Assembly: GCA_934122085.1 (NCBI GenBank)
Contig: CAKOVS010000001.1
Coordinates: 1-64,000, forward strand
DNA from: an uncultured Clostridia bacterium
GTDB lineage: Bacteria; Bacillota; Clostridia; TANB77; CAG-508
Reading direction: 5' to 3'
Length of the DNA stretch: 64,000 nt
The translations under genes and the position numbers were made by a program. The notes below the pieces were generated by a model. The model worked only from the letters and a program-made list of their open reading frames with translations, ran no database searches and had not been told where the DNA came from. Shown piece by piece: positions 41,116-48,576 of the stretch (its first letter is position 1; each line of letters opens with the position of its first letter).

Positions 41116-41562
41116 CTATGTTTGAGAATATTTTCTTGTTGGTCTATAAAAACAATGATTTCCATATCTTGTATGAAATGTTCCAGAACCATTACTTGGA
41201 AAAGTTGATGAACATGTTGGTCTAAATGGATTCAAATACCATAAACAATCACCTATTTCATTAAGTTTATTACCAGACAATGCCCAATCAGCAACATAAT
41301 AATGAATATCTGTTGGAGTCATATTATATATATTTTGTGAATTATATTGATTTCTTATTGTTTCTCTTGCACAATCATATTGCCCTTCTTGAAATATTAT
41401 ATTTCTTAAATTACCGCCTTGTGAAACTCTCGCATATTCTCCCTCTGTTGCATTTACCCTATTTAATATTGATGTTGCAACAGCCTTCATTCCATTATCT
41501 CCTTCACCACCAGCTTCACATTGCACAATTCTTGCTAATAGCTCTCTATCTGAATATGCCAT
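41116..41562 (-). CDS. SleB/CwlJ-type cell wall hydrolase
   Basis: 148 residues of the hydrolase_2 domain. ELLARIVQCEAGGEGDNG carries the catalytic glutamate region, followed by MKAVATSILNRV, NIIFQEGQYDC and a C-terminal FHTRYGNHCFYRP. There is no signal peptide, which favours the CwlJ type, laid down in the spore coat and active on cortex peptidoglycan at germination, over secreted SleB. The ATG at 41562 has GGTGGTG upstream. The next gene on the same strand is a lytic transglycosylase, but there is no overlap. Confidence 0.85.
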   Translation of the reverse strand: MAYSDRELLARIVQCEAGGEGDNGMKAVATSILNRVNATEGEYARVSQGGNLRNIIFQEGQYDCARETIRNQYNSQNIYNMTPTDIHYYVADWALSGNKLNEIGDCLWYLNPFRPTCSSTFPSNGSGTFHTRYGNHCFYRPTRKYSQT

Positions 41563-41612
41563 AAAAAACACCACCTCATATTATTTTATGAAGTGATGCT
41601 CTTTTTGTGATT

Positions 41613-42155
41613 CTATTTTAAGATTGTTTTATATATTTTCCAATCTCTCATTACTTTTCTTACATACATATTTGTTTCTTTAAATGGTATGTTCTCTGCA
41701 TCTGTTCCATCTTCTTTTAATGTATCTTGACTAATCCATTTATCAACATTTCCATGTCCTGCATTATATGCAGCTATTGCTAGCTCTACACTATTATATT
41801 TTTCTATTAATTGTGAAAGATATATTGTTCCTATTTCTATATTAATTTCTGGATCTAATATATTTTCATTTGTTAACTCAATATTGTTTTTTTGAGCAAT
41901 CTCTTTTGCTGTTGAATCCATTATTTGCATTAATCCTTTTGCATTACTTTTTGATATTGCATTTTGATTAAACTTACTTTCTACTTTTATAACAGCATAC
42001 AATAATTCTTTTTCTACTCCATATTTTTCAGCATATTTTTCTACATATTGTCTATAATCTGTTTTATATAACATTCTTAATATAATTGTTTTTCCCCAGT
42101 ATACTGCAAATATTAATATTGCAAGTATAGCTATTATTTTTATTACCTTGTTCAT
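41613..42155 (-). CDS. Membrane-anchored lytic transglycosylase (SLT family)
   Basis: 180 residues with one N-terminal membrane helix (about residues 4-24) and an SLT domain: YAVIKVESKFNQNAIS with the catalytic glutamate, SNAKGLMQIMDSTAKEIA, IEIGTIYLSQLIEKYN and LAIAAYNAGHGNVDKWI. It cleaves the glycan backbone of peptidoglycan on the outer face of the membrane. GGAGG is about 16 bases before the ATG, farther than usual, so translation may be weak. It follows the symporter gene by 39 bases. Confidence 0.88.
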   Translation of the reverse strand: MNKVIKIIAILAILIFAVYWGKTIILRMLYKTDYRQYVEKYAEKYGVEKELLYAVIKVESKFNQNAISKSNAKGLMQIMDSTAKEIAQKNNIELTNENILDPEINIEIGTIYLSQLIEKYNSVELAIAAYNAGHGNVDKWISQDTLKEDGTDAENIPFKETNMYVRKVMRDWKIYKTILK

Positions 42156-42194
42156 TCTATTTGCAGGTATTCCTCCTTTGTTGATTTTTTAATG

Positions 42195-43445
42195 TTATTT
42201 CTTTAGCCAGTTTTTACCATCTACAATTTTTGAAATCATCATTGATGATGCAGTATCTCCAACTACATTTAGCATTGTTGCTGGTGCATCTATTATCGTT
42301 GCAATTATTGTTAATATTGGTAATGCTGCTGTTGGACATCCTAACATTGTAATTATTAACATTTCTGAAATTGTTCCTCCACCAATTGGAACTGCTGTAA
42401 CTAATAATGTTGATACTAAAGCTATTGCCAATATTCCTAATATGCCTGTTCCTGTTGATACATTCATTCCAAATAAACATACTAAAAACATTATTTTAAA
42501 AACTGAACCTATTATAGATCCATCTTTATGGAAACTTGTTCCTAATGGTATTGCTGTTTCTGCAACATCTTCTGGAACTCCAATCTTTTTACTACATTCT
42601 ATATTTACTGGAATTGATGCTGCACTTGAACAAGTTCCAAGTGCTGTTGCAGTTGCTGGTAATACATTTTTCCAATATAATCTTATTCCCTTTTTGCCTC
42701 CTGCAACAAATGCATATATAGAATATATTATTAAATAATATAAAATTGATACAATTGTATATATTACAAATGTTTTTAAATATCCTACAACTATCATTTC
42801 TCCAAAGCTTCCAACTAATGCTGCAAAATAACACCCTAAGCCTATTGGAGCATAATACATTATTATTTTTACAACATTATTTATTATTTCATTTGCAGAT
42901 TCTAAAAAATCTACAACAGGCTTTGCTTTTTCTCCTGTAATATTTATTGCTAATCCAAAAATAATTGAAAATACTAGTAATGCTATTATATTATCTTTAG
43001 ATAATAATTTAGTAAAATCATTTACAGTTAATAAATTTGCTGTTCTTTTTAATATTCCTATTTCTTCATTTTCTTGTGTTTCTTCCTCTGTTGTTTCTTG
43101 TAATGATTGTTTTATTTTTTCACCATCTTCTGGCTTTACTAATTTTATAAAATATGTACTAGCAAATCCTATTAAAACTGCTATTATTGATGTTATTATA
43201 AATACTAAAAATGTTGCCCCTACTATTTTTCCAAGTCTTTTTGGTGATTTCATTTTTGATATTGATGTTGTAATTGTTAAAAATATTAATGGTGTTATAA
43301 CTACTAGTAATAAATTCAAAAATATGTCTCCTAAAGGGCTTAAAACTGTTGCTTTTTCTTTAAATATAAATCCTACAATTGCTCCTATTATTATTGATAC
43401 TAATAATATAATTGTTGATTTGTAGTTTGATAATAATTTTTTCAT
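42195..43445 (-). CDS. Dicarboxylate/amino acid:cation symporter (DAACS)
   Basis: 416 residues of the GltP/GltT fold: eight membrane helices plus two re-entrant loops. Conserved parts include NLLLVVITPLIFLTITTSI, the HP1 serine-rich loop (TCSSAASIPVNIE), the region SFHKDGSIIGSVFKIMF and the HP2/TM8 part VPIGGGTISEMLI with TIIDAPATMLNVVGD. Such carriers import glutamate, aspartate, C4-dicarboxylates or neutral amino acids with Na+ or H+. Without a substrate-specific residue I can verify, the ligand stays open. An E/Q-rich loop follows helix 3. AAAGGAG precedes the ATG, and the leader holds two hairpins. Confidence 0.9.
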   Translation of the reverse strand: MKKLLSNYKSTIILLVSIIIGAIVGFIFKEKATVLSPLGDIFLNLLLVVITPLIFLTITTSISKMKSPKRLGKIVGATFLVFIITSIIAVLIGFASTYFIKLVKPEDGEKIKQSLQETTEEETQENEEIGILKRTANLLTVNDFTKLLSKDNIIALLVFSIIFGLAINITGEKAKPVVDFLESANEIINNVVKIIMYYAPIGLGCYFAALVGSFGEMIVVGYLKTFVIYTIVSILYYLIIYSIYAFVAGGKKGIRLYWKNVLPATATALGTCSSAASIPVNIECSKKIGVPEDVAETAIPLGTSFHKDGSIIGSVFKIMFLVCLFGMNVSTGTGILGILAIALVSTLLVTAVPIGGGTISEMLIITMLGCPTAALPILTIIATIIDAPATMLNVVGDTASSMMISKIVDGKNWLKK

Positions 43446-43477
43446 AATTATCTCATCATCTCCTTTTTAGTGTGTAG

Positions 43478-43566
43478 GAAAAATCGCCTAGTAGGTGATT
43501 TTTCTGTACAGAATAAATATGTGGATTATTAGAATTTCTAAGCAATTTCCATTGCATAGAAATTCT
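43478..43566 (-). promoter_or_regulatory. Structured leader of the DAACS symporter gene
   Basis: Two stem-loops lie in the roughly 137-base leader: AGAATTTCTA/TAGAAATTCT with inner GCAAT/ATTGC (43531-43566), and GAAAAATC-CC/GG-GATTTTTC (43478-43504). The second ends in TTTTTCC and could act as an attenuator. I cannot match it to a known riboswitch. Confidence 0.45.
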
Positions 43567-43588
43567 TAAATCTACTTTTTACAAATTT

Positions 43589-43617
43589 ATCCTATCACAA
43601 TTTTATGCTATTTTCAA
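43589..43617 (-). promoter_or_regulatory. Candidate promoter of the DAACS symporter operon
   Basis: The minus strand carries TTGAAA (complement of 43612-43617), a 17-base spacer and TAGGAT (complement of 43589-43594), upstream of the two leader hairpins. Confidence 0.5.
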
Positions 43618-43671
43618 TAAAATATTTATTAATTTATATTCTTTTCAACTTATATTTTCAAAACATTCCTT

Positions 43672-44386
43672 TTATTTATTATTAAGATATTTTATATCAG
43701 TTTCATTAAGTATTTGCATTTGAGATATTGCAATTTTATTAAGTCTAAAAAGTCTTTCAGATTGTTTTAGCCCATCATTTATAAATACTGAATTGAGATT
43801 TTCTAAATTTGCTAAACATATTAATTCATTTATGGTTGCATGATCTCTAATATTACCATCTAAATCTTTATTTTTATTTCTCCATTCTTTAGCCGTCATT
43901 CCAAACAAAGCCATATTTAAAACATCTGCCTCTTCAGCATATACATAATTAATTTGCTCTTTTGTTAATTCATTAGGTATTAAATTCTGTTTAATTGCGT
44001 CTGTATGTATTTTATAATTAATTTTGGAAAGTTCACGTTTCGCATTCCAACCTAATTGCTTTTGCTCCTCTGATTTTAGTCGTTCAAATTCTTTAATTAA
44101 TAATAATTTGAACTTTGGACTAATCCACATTCCAAATTCAAAAGCAATATCTTTATGTGCATATGTTCCACCATATCTTCCAGCCTTTGACATTATACCT
44201 ATCGCATTAGTTTTTGCTACCCATTCTTTTACACTAATTTTATAACTATTTAAACCTGCCTGACTTTTAATTATGGCAAATTCGCCACAATTAAAATTGG
44301 GATTATGAATTTGTAATTGAAATATAATCCTCATCTTCTATTTTAAAATAAGAAATTTTTTGATTTAAAACTGTTAATTCTGCCAT
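43672..44386 (-). pseudogene. KilA-N domain gene broken by internal deletion and frameshift
   Basis: Translation from the ATG at 44386 (AGGGA upstream) gives MAELTVLNQKISYFKIEDED plus YISITNS and stops at 44303-44305. In another frame, starting inside this remnant, the sequence continues as IHNPNFNCGEFAIIKSQAG, EWVAKTNAIGIMSKAGRYGG, TYAHKDIAFEFGMWISPKFK to a stop at 43672. Intact KilA-N proteins carry both parts in one frame, with about 35 to 40 residues between them, so that piece has been lost and the frame shifted at about 44305-44315. KilA-N proteins are phage- and mobile-element-associated DNA-binding proteins. A truncated product starting inside (220 residues at most) could still be made, but no ribosome binding site supports it. 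Confidence 0.8.
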
Positions 44387-44489
44387 TTTATATCCCTCCA
44401 TTGTTGTAAATTCTTTATTTCAAATGAATTATATTATATTTTACTAATTTTTTCTACACTCACATTAAAATTAAATAAAAGATTTCATT

Positions 44490-44527
44490 AAAATAAAAGA
44501 GATAAGATTTTTAGTCTTACCCCTTTC
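44490..44527 (-). terminator. Terminator of htpG
   Basis: On the minus strand AAAGGGGTAAGA pairs with TCTTATCTCTTTT (G:T pairs included), followed by ATTTTAATG, starting a few bases after the htpG stop. Confidence 0.7.
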
Positions 44528-44530
44528 AAT

Positions 44531-46414
44531 TTATTTAGACATAACTTCACATATTAAATTACTTAACTCTGTTGGATTCTCAATATTTAATCCTTCAATT
44601 AATCTTGCTTGAGCATATAATATTTGAGTATATTTCTTTAATTCATCTTTATCATTTTTATACAAATCTTTTAATTTATTTGCAATTTCATGATTTGCAT
44701 TAATTTCAAGTACTGTTTGTGCTTTAATATCTTGGTTATTATTTGGCATTGAATTTAATGTTTTTTGCATTTCTACAGATATTGCACCTTCACTTGTTAA
44801 ACATACTGGGTGATTTTTTAATCTATGCGTAAATCTAACTGCTTGTACCTCAGAGTTTAAAGCTTCTTTCATTGCAGTAAACATATCTTTGTTTTCTTCA
44901 TTTTCTTTTTTTAATTCTTCTTTTTCTTCATTTGAGTCTAAGTCTAAATTATCTGCACAAGCATTTTGGAATGTTTTTTCTTCATATTTATTTAAAACTT
45001 GGAATACAAATTCGTCAACATTATCTGTTAAATATAATATTTCATATCCTTTATCTTTTAAAATTTCTACTTGTGGTAATAAATCTATTTTATCTATTGA
45101 TTCACCAGATGCATAATAAATTGCTTTTTGGTCTTCTTTCATTCTCATTACATATTCTTTTAATGTTACTAATTTCTTTTCTGTTGAAGAATAGAATAAT
45201 AATAAATCTTGAAGTTTGTCTTTGTTCATTCCATAATCACTATATGTTCCATATTTTAATTGAACTCCAAATACTTTGAAAAATTCCTCATATTTTGCTC
45301 TGTCTGATTTTAACATATTTTCTAATTCTGATTTTATTTTGTTTTCAATATTTTTTTCAATTACTCTTAATTGTCTATCATGTTGTAATACTTCTCTTGA
45401 TATATTAAGTGATAAATCATCACTATCTACTAAGCCTTTTACAAATCCAAAATAATCTGGTAATAAATCTGAACATTTATCCATTATTAATACACCATTT
45501 GCATATAATTGTAGTCCTTTTTCATATTCTTTTGTATAATAATCATATGGTAAATGTGATGGAATATATAATAATGCATCATATTTATATTGTCCTTCTA
45601 CTGATGAATGTATTACTTTTAATGGTGCTTGGAAATCATTGAATTTTTCTGTGTAAAATTCATTATATTCTTCTTCTTTTATTTCTTTTTTATCTTTTTT
45701 CCATAATGGAATCATTGAGTTTATTGTTTCTGTTTCAATAACTTTTTCTGTTTCTTTTGAGCCTTCTTTTGTTTTCTCATGTTCTACATCCATTTGAATT
45801 GGATATGAAATATAGTCTGAATATCTTTTTATTATCCATTGTATTTTATATTCCTCTAAAAATTCACTATATTTTTCTTCTTCACTGTCTTCTTTTATAT
45901 GTAATGTGATTTTTGTTCCTACATCTTTTTTATCACATGGTTCAATTGTGTATCCTTCTACACCTTTTGATGTCCAGCAATATGCTTGTTCACTGTCTAT
46001 AGATTTACTTTCTACTTTTACTTCATCACTTACCATAAATGCTGAATAAAATCCTACACCAAATTGTCCTATTATATTAATATCTTCTTTTTTCTCGTTT
46101 TGTTCTTTGAATGCTAAAGATCCACTTTTTGCAATTGTTCCAAGGTTTTTATCAAGTTCATCTTCTGTCATTCCACAACCATTATCTGTTATTGTTAATG
46201 TTCTTTTTTCTTTGTCAATATCAATTTTTATTTTTAAATCTTCTTTATTTATTTTTAAATTCTTATCTGTTAATGAACGATAATATAATTTGTCCATTGC
46301 ATCACTTGCATTTGAAATTAATTCTCTTAAAAATATTTCTTTATTTGTATATATTGAATTTATCATTAAGTCTAATAGTCTTTTTGATTCTGCTTTAAAT
46401 TGTTTATTACTCAT
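44531..46414 (-). CDS. htpG: Chaperone protein HtpG (Hsp90)
   Basis: HtpG is the bacterial Hsp90, an ATP-dependent cytoplasmic dimeric chaperone. The 627 residues show the GHKL ATP site (IFLRELISNASDAMDKL, TITDNGCGMTEDEL, IGQFGVGFYSAFMVSD), the middle domain (YIPSHLPYDYY, GFVKGLVDSDDLSLNISRE) and the C-terminal dimerisation domain. AAGGA precedes the ATG. It is monocistronic: a CIRCE-type operator overlaps its promoter and a terminator follows. That makes HrcA repression likely, unlike the CIRCE-independent class III control of htpG in Bacillus subtilis. Confidence 0.97.
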   Translation of the reverse strand: MSNKQFKAESKRLLDLMINSIYTNKEIFLRELISNASDAMDKLYYRSLTDKNLKINKEDLKIKIDIDKEKRTLTITDNGCGMTEDELDKNLGTIAKSGSLAFKEQNEKKEDINIIGQFGVGFYSAFMVSDEVKVESKSIDSEQAYCWTSKGVEGYTIEPCDKKDVGTKITLHIKEDSEEEKYSEFLEEYKIQWIIKRYSDYISYPIQMDVEHEKTKEGSKETEKVIETETINSMIPLWKKDKKEIKEEEYNEFYTEKFNDFQAPLKVIHSSVEGQYKYDALLYIPSHLPYDYYTKEYEKGLQLYANGVLIMDKCSDLLPDYFGFVKGLVDSDDLSLNISREVLQHDRQLRVIEKNIENKIKSELENMLKSDRAKYEEFFKVFGVQLKYGTYSDYGMNKDKLQDLLLFYSSTEKKLVTLKEYVMRMKEDQKAIYYASGESIDKIDLLPQVEILKDKGYEILYLTDNVDEFVFQVLNKYEEKTFQNACADNLDLDSNEEKEELKKENEENKDMFTAMKEALNSEVQAVRFTHRLKNHPVCLTSEGAISVEMQKTLNSMPNNNQDIKAQTVLEINANHEIANKLKDLYKNDKDELKKYTQILYAQARLIEGLNIENPTELSNLICEVMSK

Positions 46415-46447
46415 TTTAAATTCCTTCTTTCTTTTTTATCTTTGGCT

Positions 46448-46489
46448 ATTATATCACTTATTTTAGCAGTGTCAATAGTAAAGTGCTAA
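46448..46489 (-). promoter_or_regulatory. CIRCE (HrcA operator) overlapping the htpG promoter
   Basis: The minus strand reads TTAGCACTT, nine bases, then CACTGCTAA (complement of 46463-46489), matching the CIRCE consensus TTAGCACTC-N9-GAGTGCTAA at 15 of 18 arm positions. A consensus TTGACA (complement of 46470-46475) begins within its spacer, followed after 16 bases by TATAAT (complement of 46448-46453). HrcA binding would occlude the -35 box. Confidence 0.85.
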
Positions 46490-46560
46490 TTTGTGAAAAA
46501 TTATTTTTATTTCTTATGAAAATAGGACTTTTTTATTATATAAGAAACTTTAAATTTCTC

Positions 46561-46596
46561 AACAAAAAGAACTCCTATTATGGAGTTCCCTTTGTT
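46561..46596 (-). terminator. Terminator of the gene at 46598
   Basis: AACAAA-GAACTCC pairs with GGAGTTC-TTTGTT, followed on the minus strand by a T-rich tract, immediately after the stop at 46598. Confidence 0.85.
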
Positions 46597-46597
46597 T

Positions 46598-46924
46598 TTA
46601 ACAAATTATTTTACTGTCTTTTACAAATTTCATAACTTCTCGCCAAATATTTTCACACTCGATTTCAACAGACCATGCTTTGCAATACATTTTAAGAGGA
46701 CTTTCATATTTACCTTTTATATTATATAGTCCTTTTCCTCTAGGCATAATTTCAAGTTTTTCTTTTGAATCATAATACTGCCAATTTCCACTTGGAAAAA
46801 TCAAATAAATTTTTCCTTTTTTTGCTACTAATACTTTAACTATTTGATTGTTTTTAACTGTGATTTTTGTATACTGATTTTCCTTTGTAATTTCAAATGT
46901 CCGTTCTACATTTTTCAGCATCAT
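46598..46924 (-). CDS. Unknown basic protein of about 109 residues
   Basis: I do not recognise a family. From the tandem ATG at 46924 the protein is rich in Lys and aromatic residues, and probably all-beta in the first two thirds (FEITKENQYTKITVKNNQIV, KIYLIFPSGNWQYYDSKEK), ending in a helix (ENIWREVMKFVKDSK). AAAGGA lies about nine bases before this ATG; in-frame ATGs 3 and 14 codons earlier overlap or precede that site. There is no signal peptide or membrane helix. It ends at a strong terminator. Confidence 0.65.
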   Translation of the reverse strand: MMLKNVERTFEITKENQYTKITVKNNQIVKVLVAKKGKIYLIFPSGNWQYYDSKEKLEIMPRGKGLYNIKGKYESPLKMYCKAWSVEIECENIWREVMKFVKDSKIIC

Positions 46925-47013
46925 ATAACACATTCCTTTCTTTTCATTTGTTAAAATTTTATACAAGCTCTATGTTTATATTATATTCATGTATTTGTTT
47001 AAATATGACTAAT

Positions 47014-47196
47014 TTATTTACATTTTCTTTTTATTTTTTCTAATTCATTTTGAGTTATATCTACATATTTTAAAATTTTTTCATCATCTTCATTATTAAG
47101 AATCATATTTTTTACAATTTTCATAACTGCTTCTTTTATTAATTTTTGTCTTTGCTTTTCGTCATTTCTTTTTATTCTTTCTATCCATTCATCCAT
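47014..47196 (-). CDS. Small unknown helical protein
   Basis: 60 residues, highly charged and apparently all helical (MDEWIERIKRNDEKQRQKL, KIVKNMILNNEDDEKILKYV, ITQNELEKIKRK). The last part resembles the C-terminal helical repeat of Rpn/PD-(D/E)XK nuclease-family transposases, so it may be the relic of such a gene. The similarity is weak and was not tested. AGAAGGAAG lies upstream of the ATG at 47196. A near-perfect promoter stands 215 bases above, so the region is transcribed. Confidence 0.5.
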   Translation of the reverse strand: MDEWIERIKRNDEKQRQKLIKEAVMKIVKNMILNNEDDEKILKYVDITQNELEKIKRKCK

Positions 47197-47227
47197 ATCA
47201 TTTTTCTTCCTTTCTTCTATTAATTCA

Positions 47228-47305
47228 TCACAATATCTTAAGATTTAACTGCAATATATCTTTGTACAATAACAGGTCTTCATATAAAATACTATTTTCT
47301 TTCAA
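47228..47305 (-). CDS. Possible 25-residue leader peptide
   Basis: In the leader of the small gene at 47014, AGAGGTG is followed after eight bases by TTG (47303-47305) and a 25-codon frame (MKENSILYEDLLLYKD and onward) to TGA at 47228. It may be a leader peptide or the decayed start of a longer gene. The rest of the 47197-47410 leader is plain AT-rich sequence. Confidence 0.25.
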   Translation of the reverse strand: MKENSILYEDLLLYKDILQLNLKIL

Positions 47306-47410
47306 TAGGCTTTCACCTCTTTTCTACTTTATATTTGGTTATTTTTATTTGAATTTTAAATAGTTTGAATAAAAAATTATATATATTAAAATTTTTGAAT
47401 TAATACTAGT

Positions 47411-47439
47411 ATATTATCATGGACTACTCTAGTTGTCAA
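47411..47439 (-). promoter_or_regulatory. Near-consensus sigma-A promoter
   Basis: The minus strand carries TTGACA (complement of 47434-47439), a 17-base spacer and TAATAT (complement of 47411-47416). It drives a roughly 210-base leader ahead of the small gene at 47014. Confidence 0.7.
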
Positions 47440-47448
47440 TATTATAAG

Positions 47449-47491
47449 CAAAAAAATAAGCTGATACAGAATTTTAGTTTTCTGCTCAGCT
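47449..47491 (-). terminator. Terminator of the VanY-type gene
   Basis: AGCTGA-CAGAA pairs with TTCTG-TCAGCT, followed on the minus strand by TATTTTTTT, directly after the stop at 47498. Confidence 0.85.
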
Positions 47492-47497
47492 CTCAAT

Positions 47498-48460
47498 TTA
47501 TTTATTTCCATTTTGTAAATATTCTACATATTCTTCTAAACACATATTAAGTTCATTCATTCTTTTTGCATTTTCTTCTCCAACATATCTCCAATGCCAA
47601 GATTCATATGCTATTTTGGTTTTGTCTTCTTTATCTTCTGGATATCTTAAAATAAATCCATAATTTTCTGCATTTTTTAATAGCCATTTGTATTCAGATG
47701 TTTTGGCAAAAGAATTATCAACATAATTAAAATCTACTGCTAATCCTAAATTATGATCACTTCCACCTGGTTTATTAATATATTCTAATGTAAGCTTGTC
47801 CGCTTCTTCTTGTGTTTTTCCTTGTTTTAAGTATTTTTGAACACTGGCATCATATAATTCTTTTTGCCTTTTTACACTTCTATATGTTGATTGACACCAT
47901 ATAGAAGTATTTCCTGCTTTTTTCATGGCATTTATCATATCTTTTAAATATTTTACAGCTCTTGCATCAAATTGCTTTGGATCTTTTGAATTATCTATAT
48001 TTGCCAATTCAACTTCAAAGTCTTCAGGTAATAGATTATCATAATTAGCAAGTCTTAATCTCCAATCTGTTATTTCTACTTTATTTGTTGTTTGTGTTGA
48101 ATTTGTACTTGTATTAGTAGTTTGCGTTGGCATATTAATATTATTTGTTTCAGTTGTTGACTGTGATTCTTTTATATCTGTTCCTTTTCCAGATACTTCT
48201 ATGTTTTTATCTTTTTTATTATTAATAAACATGATTATTAATATTGGAATGGCAATTACCATAAATACCTTTTTCTTATTTAATTTTGGTTCTTCCATTC
48301 TCTTGGCTTTTTTTCGGCGTTTTCTATTTTTGTTATTTCTATTATTGCTATTATATTGTGGTCTATTATATTGTGGCCTATAACTTATAGCTTTGTTACT
48401 ATGTTTTGAACGATGACTACTTTTTCGCCTATAATTTCCATTTCTATATATATCTTCCAT
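47498..48460 (-). CDS. D-alanyl-D-alanine carboxypeptidase, VanY family (M15B)
   Basis: 320 residues. A long, very basic cytoplasmic N-terminus (many RK, SK and NR pairs, about residues 1-65) leads into one membrane helix (about 68-82), then a Thr/Asn/Ser-rich linker, then the M15B peptidase domain. Zinc-site motifs are GSDHNLGLAVDFNY (SxHxxGxAxD) and ESWHWRYVGEENAKRM (HWRY), and the entry motif is YRSVKRQKELYD. It trims terminal D-Ala from peptidoglycan stem peptides outside the membrane. Such genes are common housekeeping peptidases; no vanA-type cluster is nearby, so resistance is not implied. AGGAG precedes the ATG. Confidence 0.88.
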   Translation of the reverse strand: MEDIYRNGNYRRKSSHRSKHSNKAISYRPQYNRPQYNSNNRNNKNRKRRKKAKRMEEPKLNKKKVFMVIAIPILIIMFINNKKDKNIEVSGKGTDIKESQSTTETNNINMPTQTTNTSTNSTQTTNKVEITDWRLRLANYDNLLPEDFEVELANIDNSKDPKQFDARAVKYLKDMINAMKKAGNTSIWCQSTYRSVKRQKELYDASVQKYLKQGKTQEEADKLTLEYINKPGGSDHNLGLAVDFNYVDNSFAKTSEYKWLLKNAENYGFILRYPEDKEDKTKIAYESWHWRYVGEENAKRMNELNMCLEEYVEYLQNGNK

Positions 48461-48523
48461 TATAGCTCCTATAATTATATTTTCTTTTCACCATTATAAC
48501 ACTTCTTTCTATATTTATCAATT

Positions 48524-48566
48524 AAAAAATAAGAATGTTTAGTAACTTAAACTCCCTAAACATTCT
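48524..48566 (-). terminator. Terminator of obgE
   Basis: AGAATGTTTAG (48532-48542) pairs with CTAAACATTCT (48556-48566), followed on the minus strand by TATTTTTTAA, ten bases after the obgE stop. Confidence 0.82.
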
Positions 48567-48576
48567 AAAATATTTA

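Noticed and set aside
47498..48460. Vancomycin resistance gene
   Set aside because: The VanY-type domain is a general D,D-carboxypeptidase fold. No vanHAX-type ligase, dehydrogenase or dipeptidase, and no two-component pair, is present nearby.
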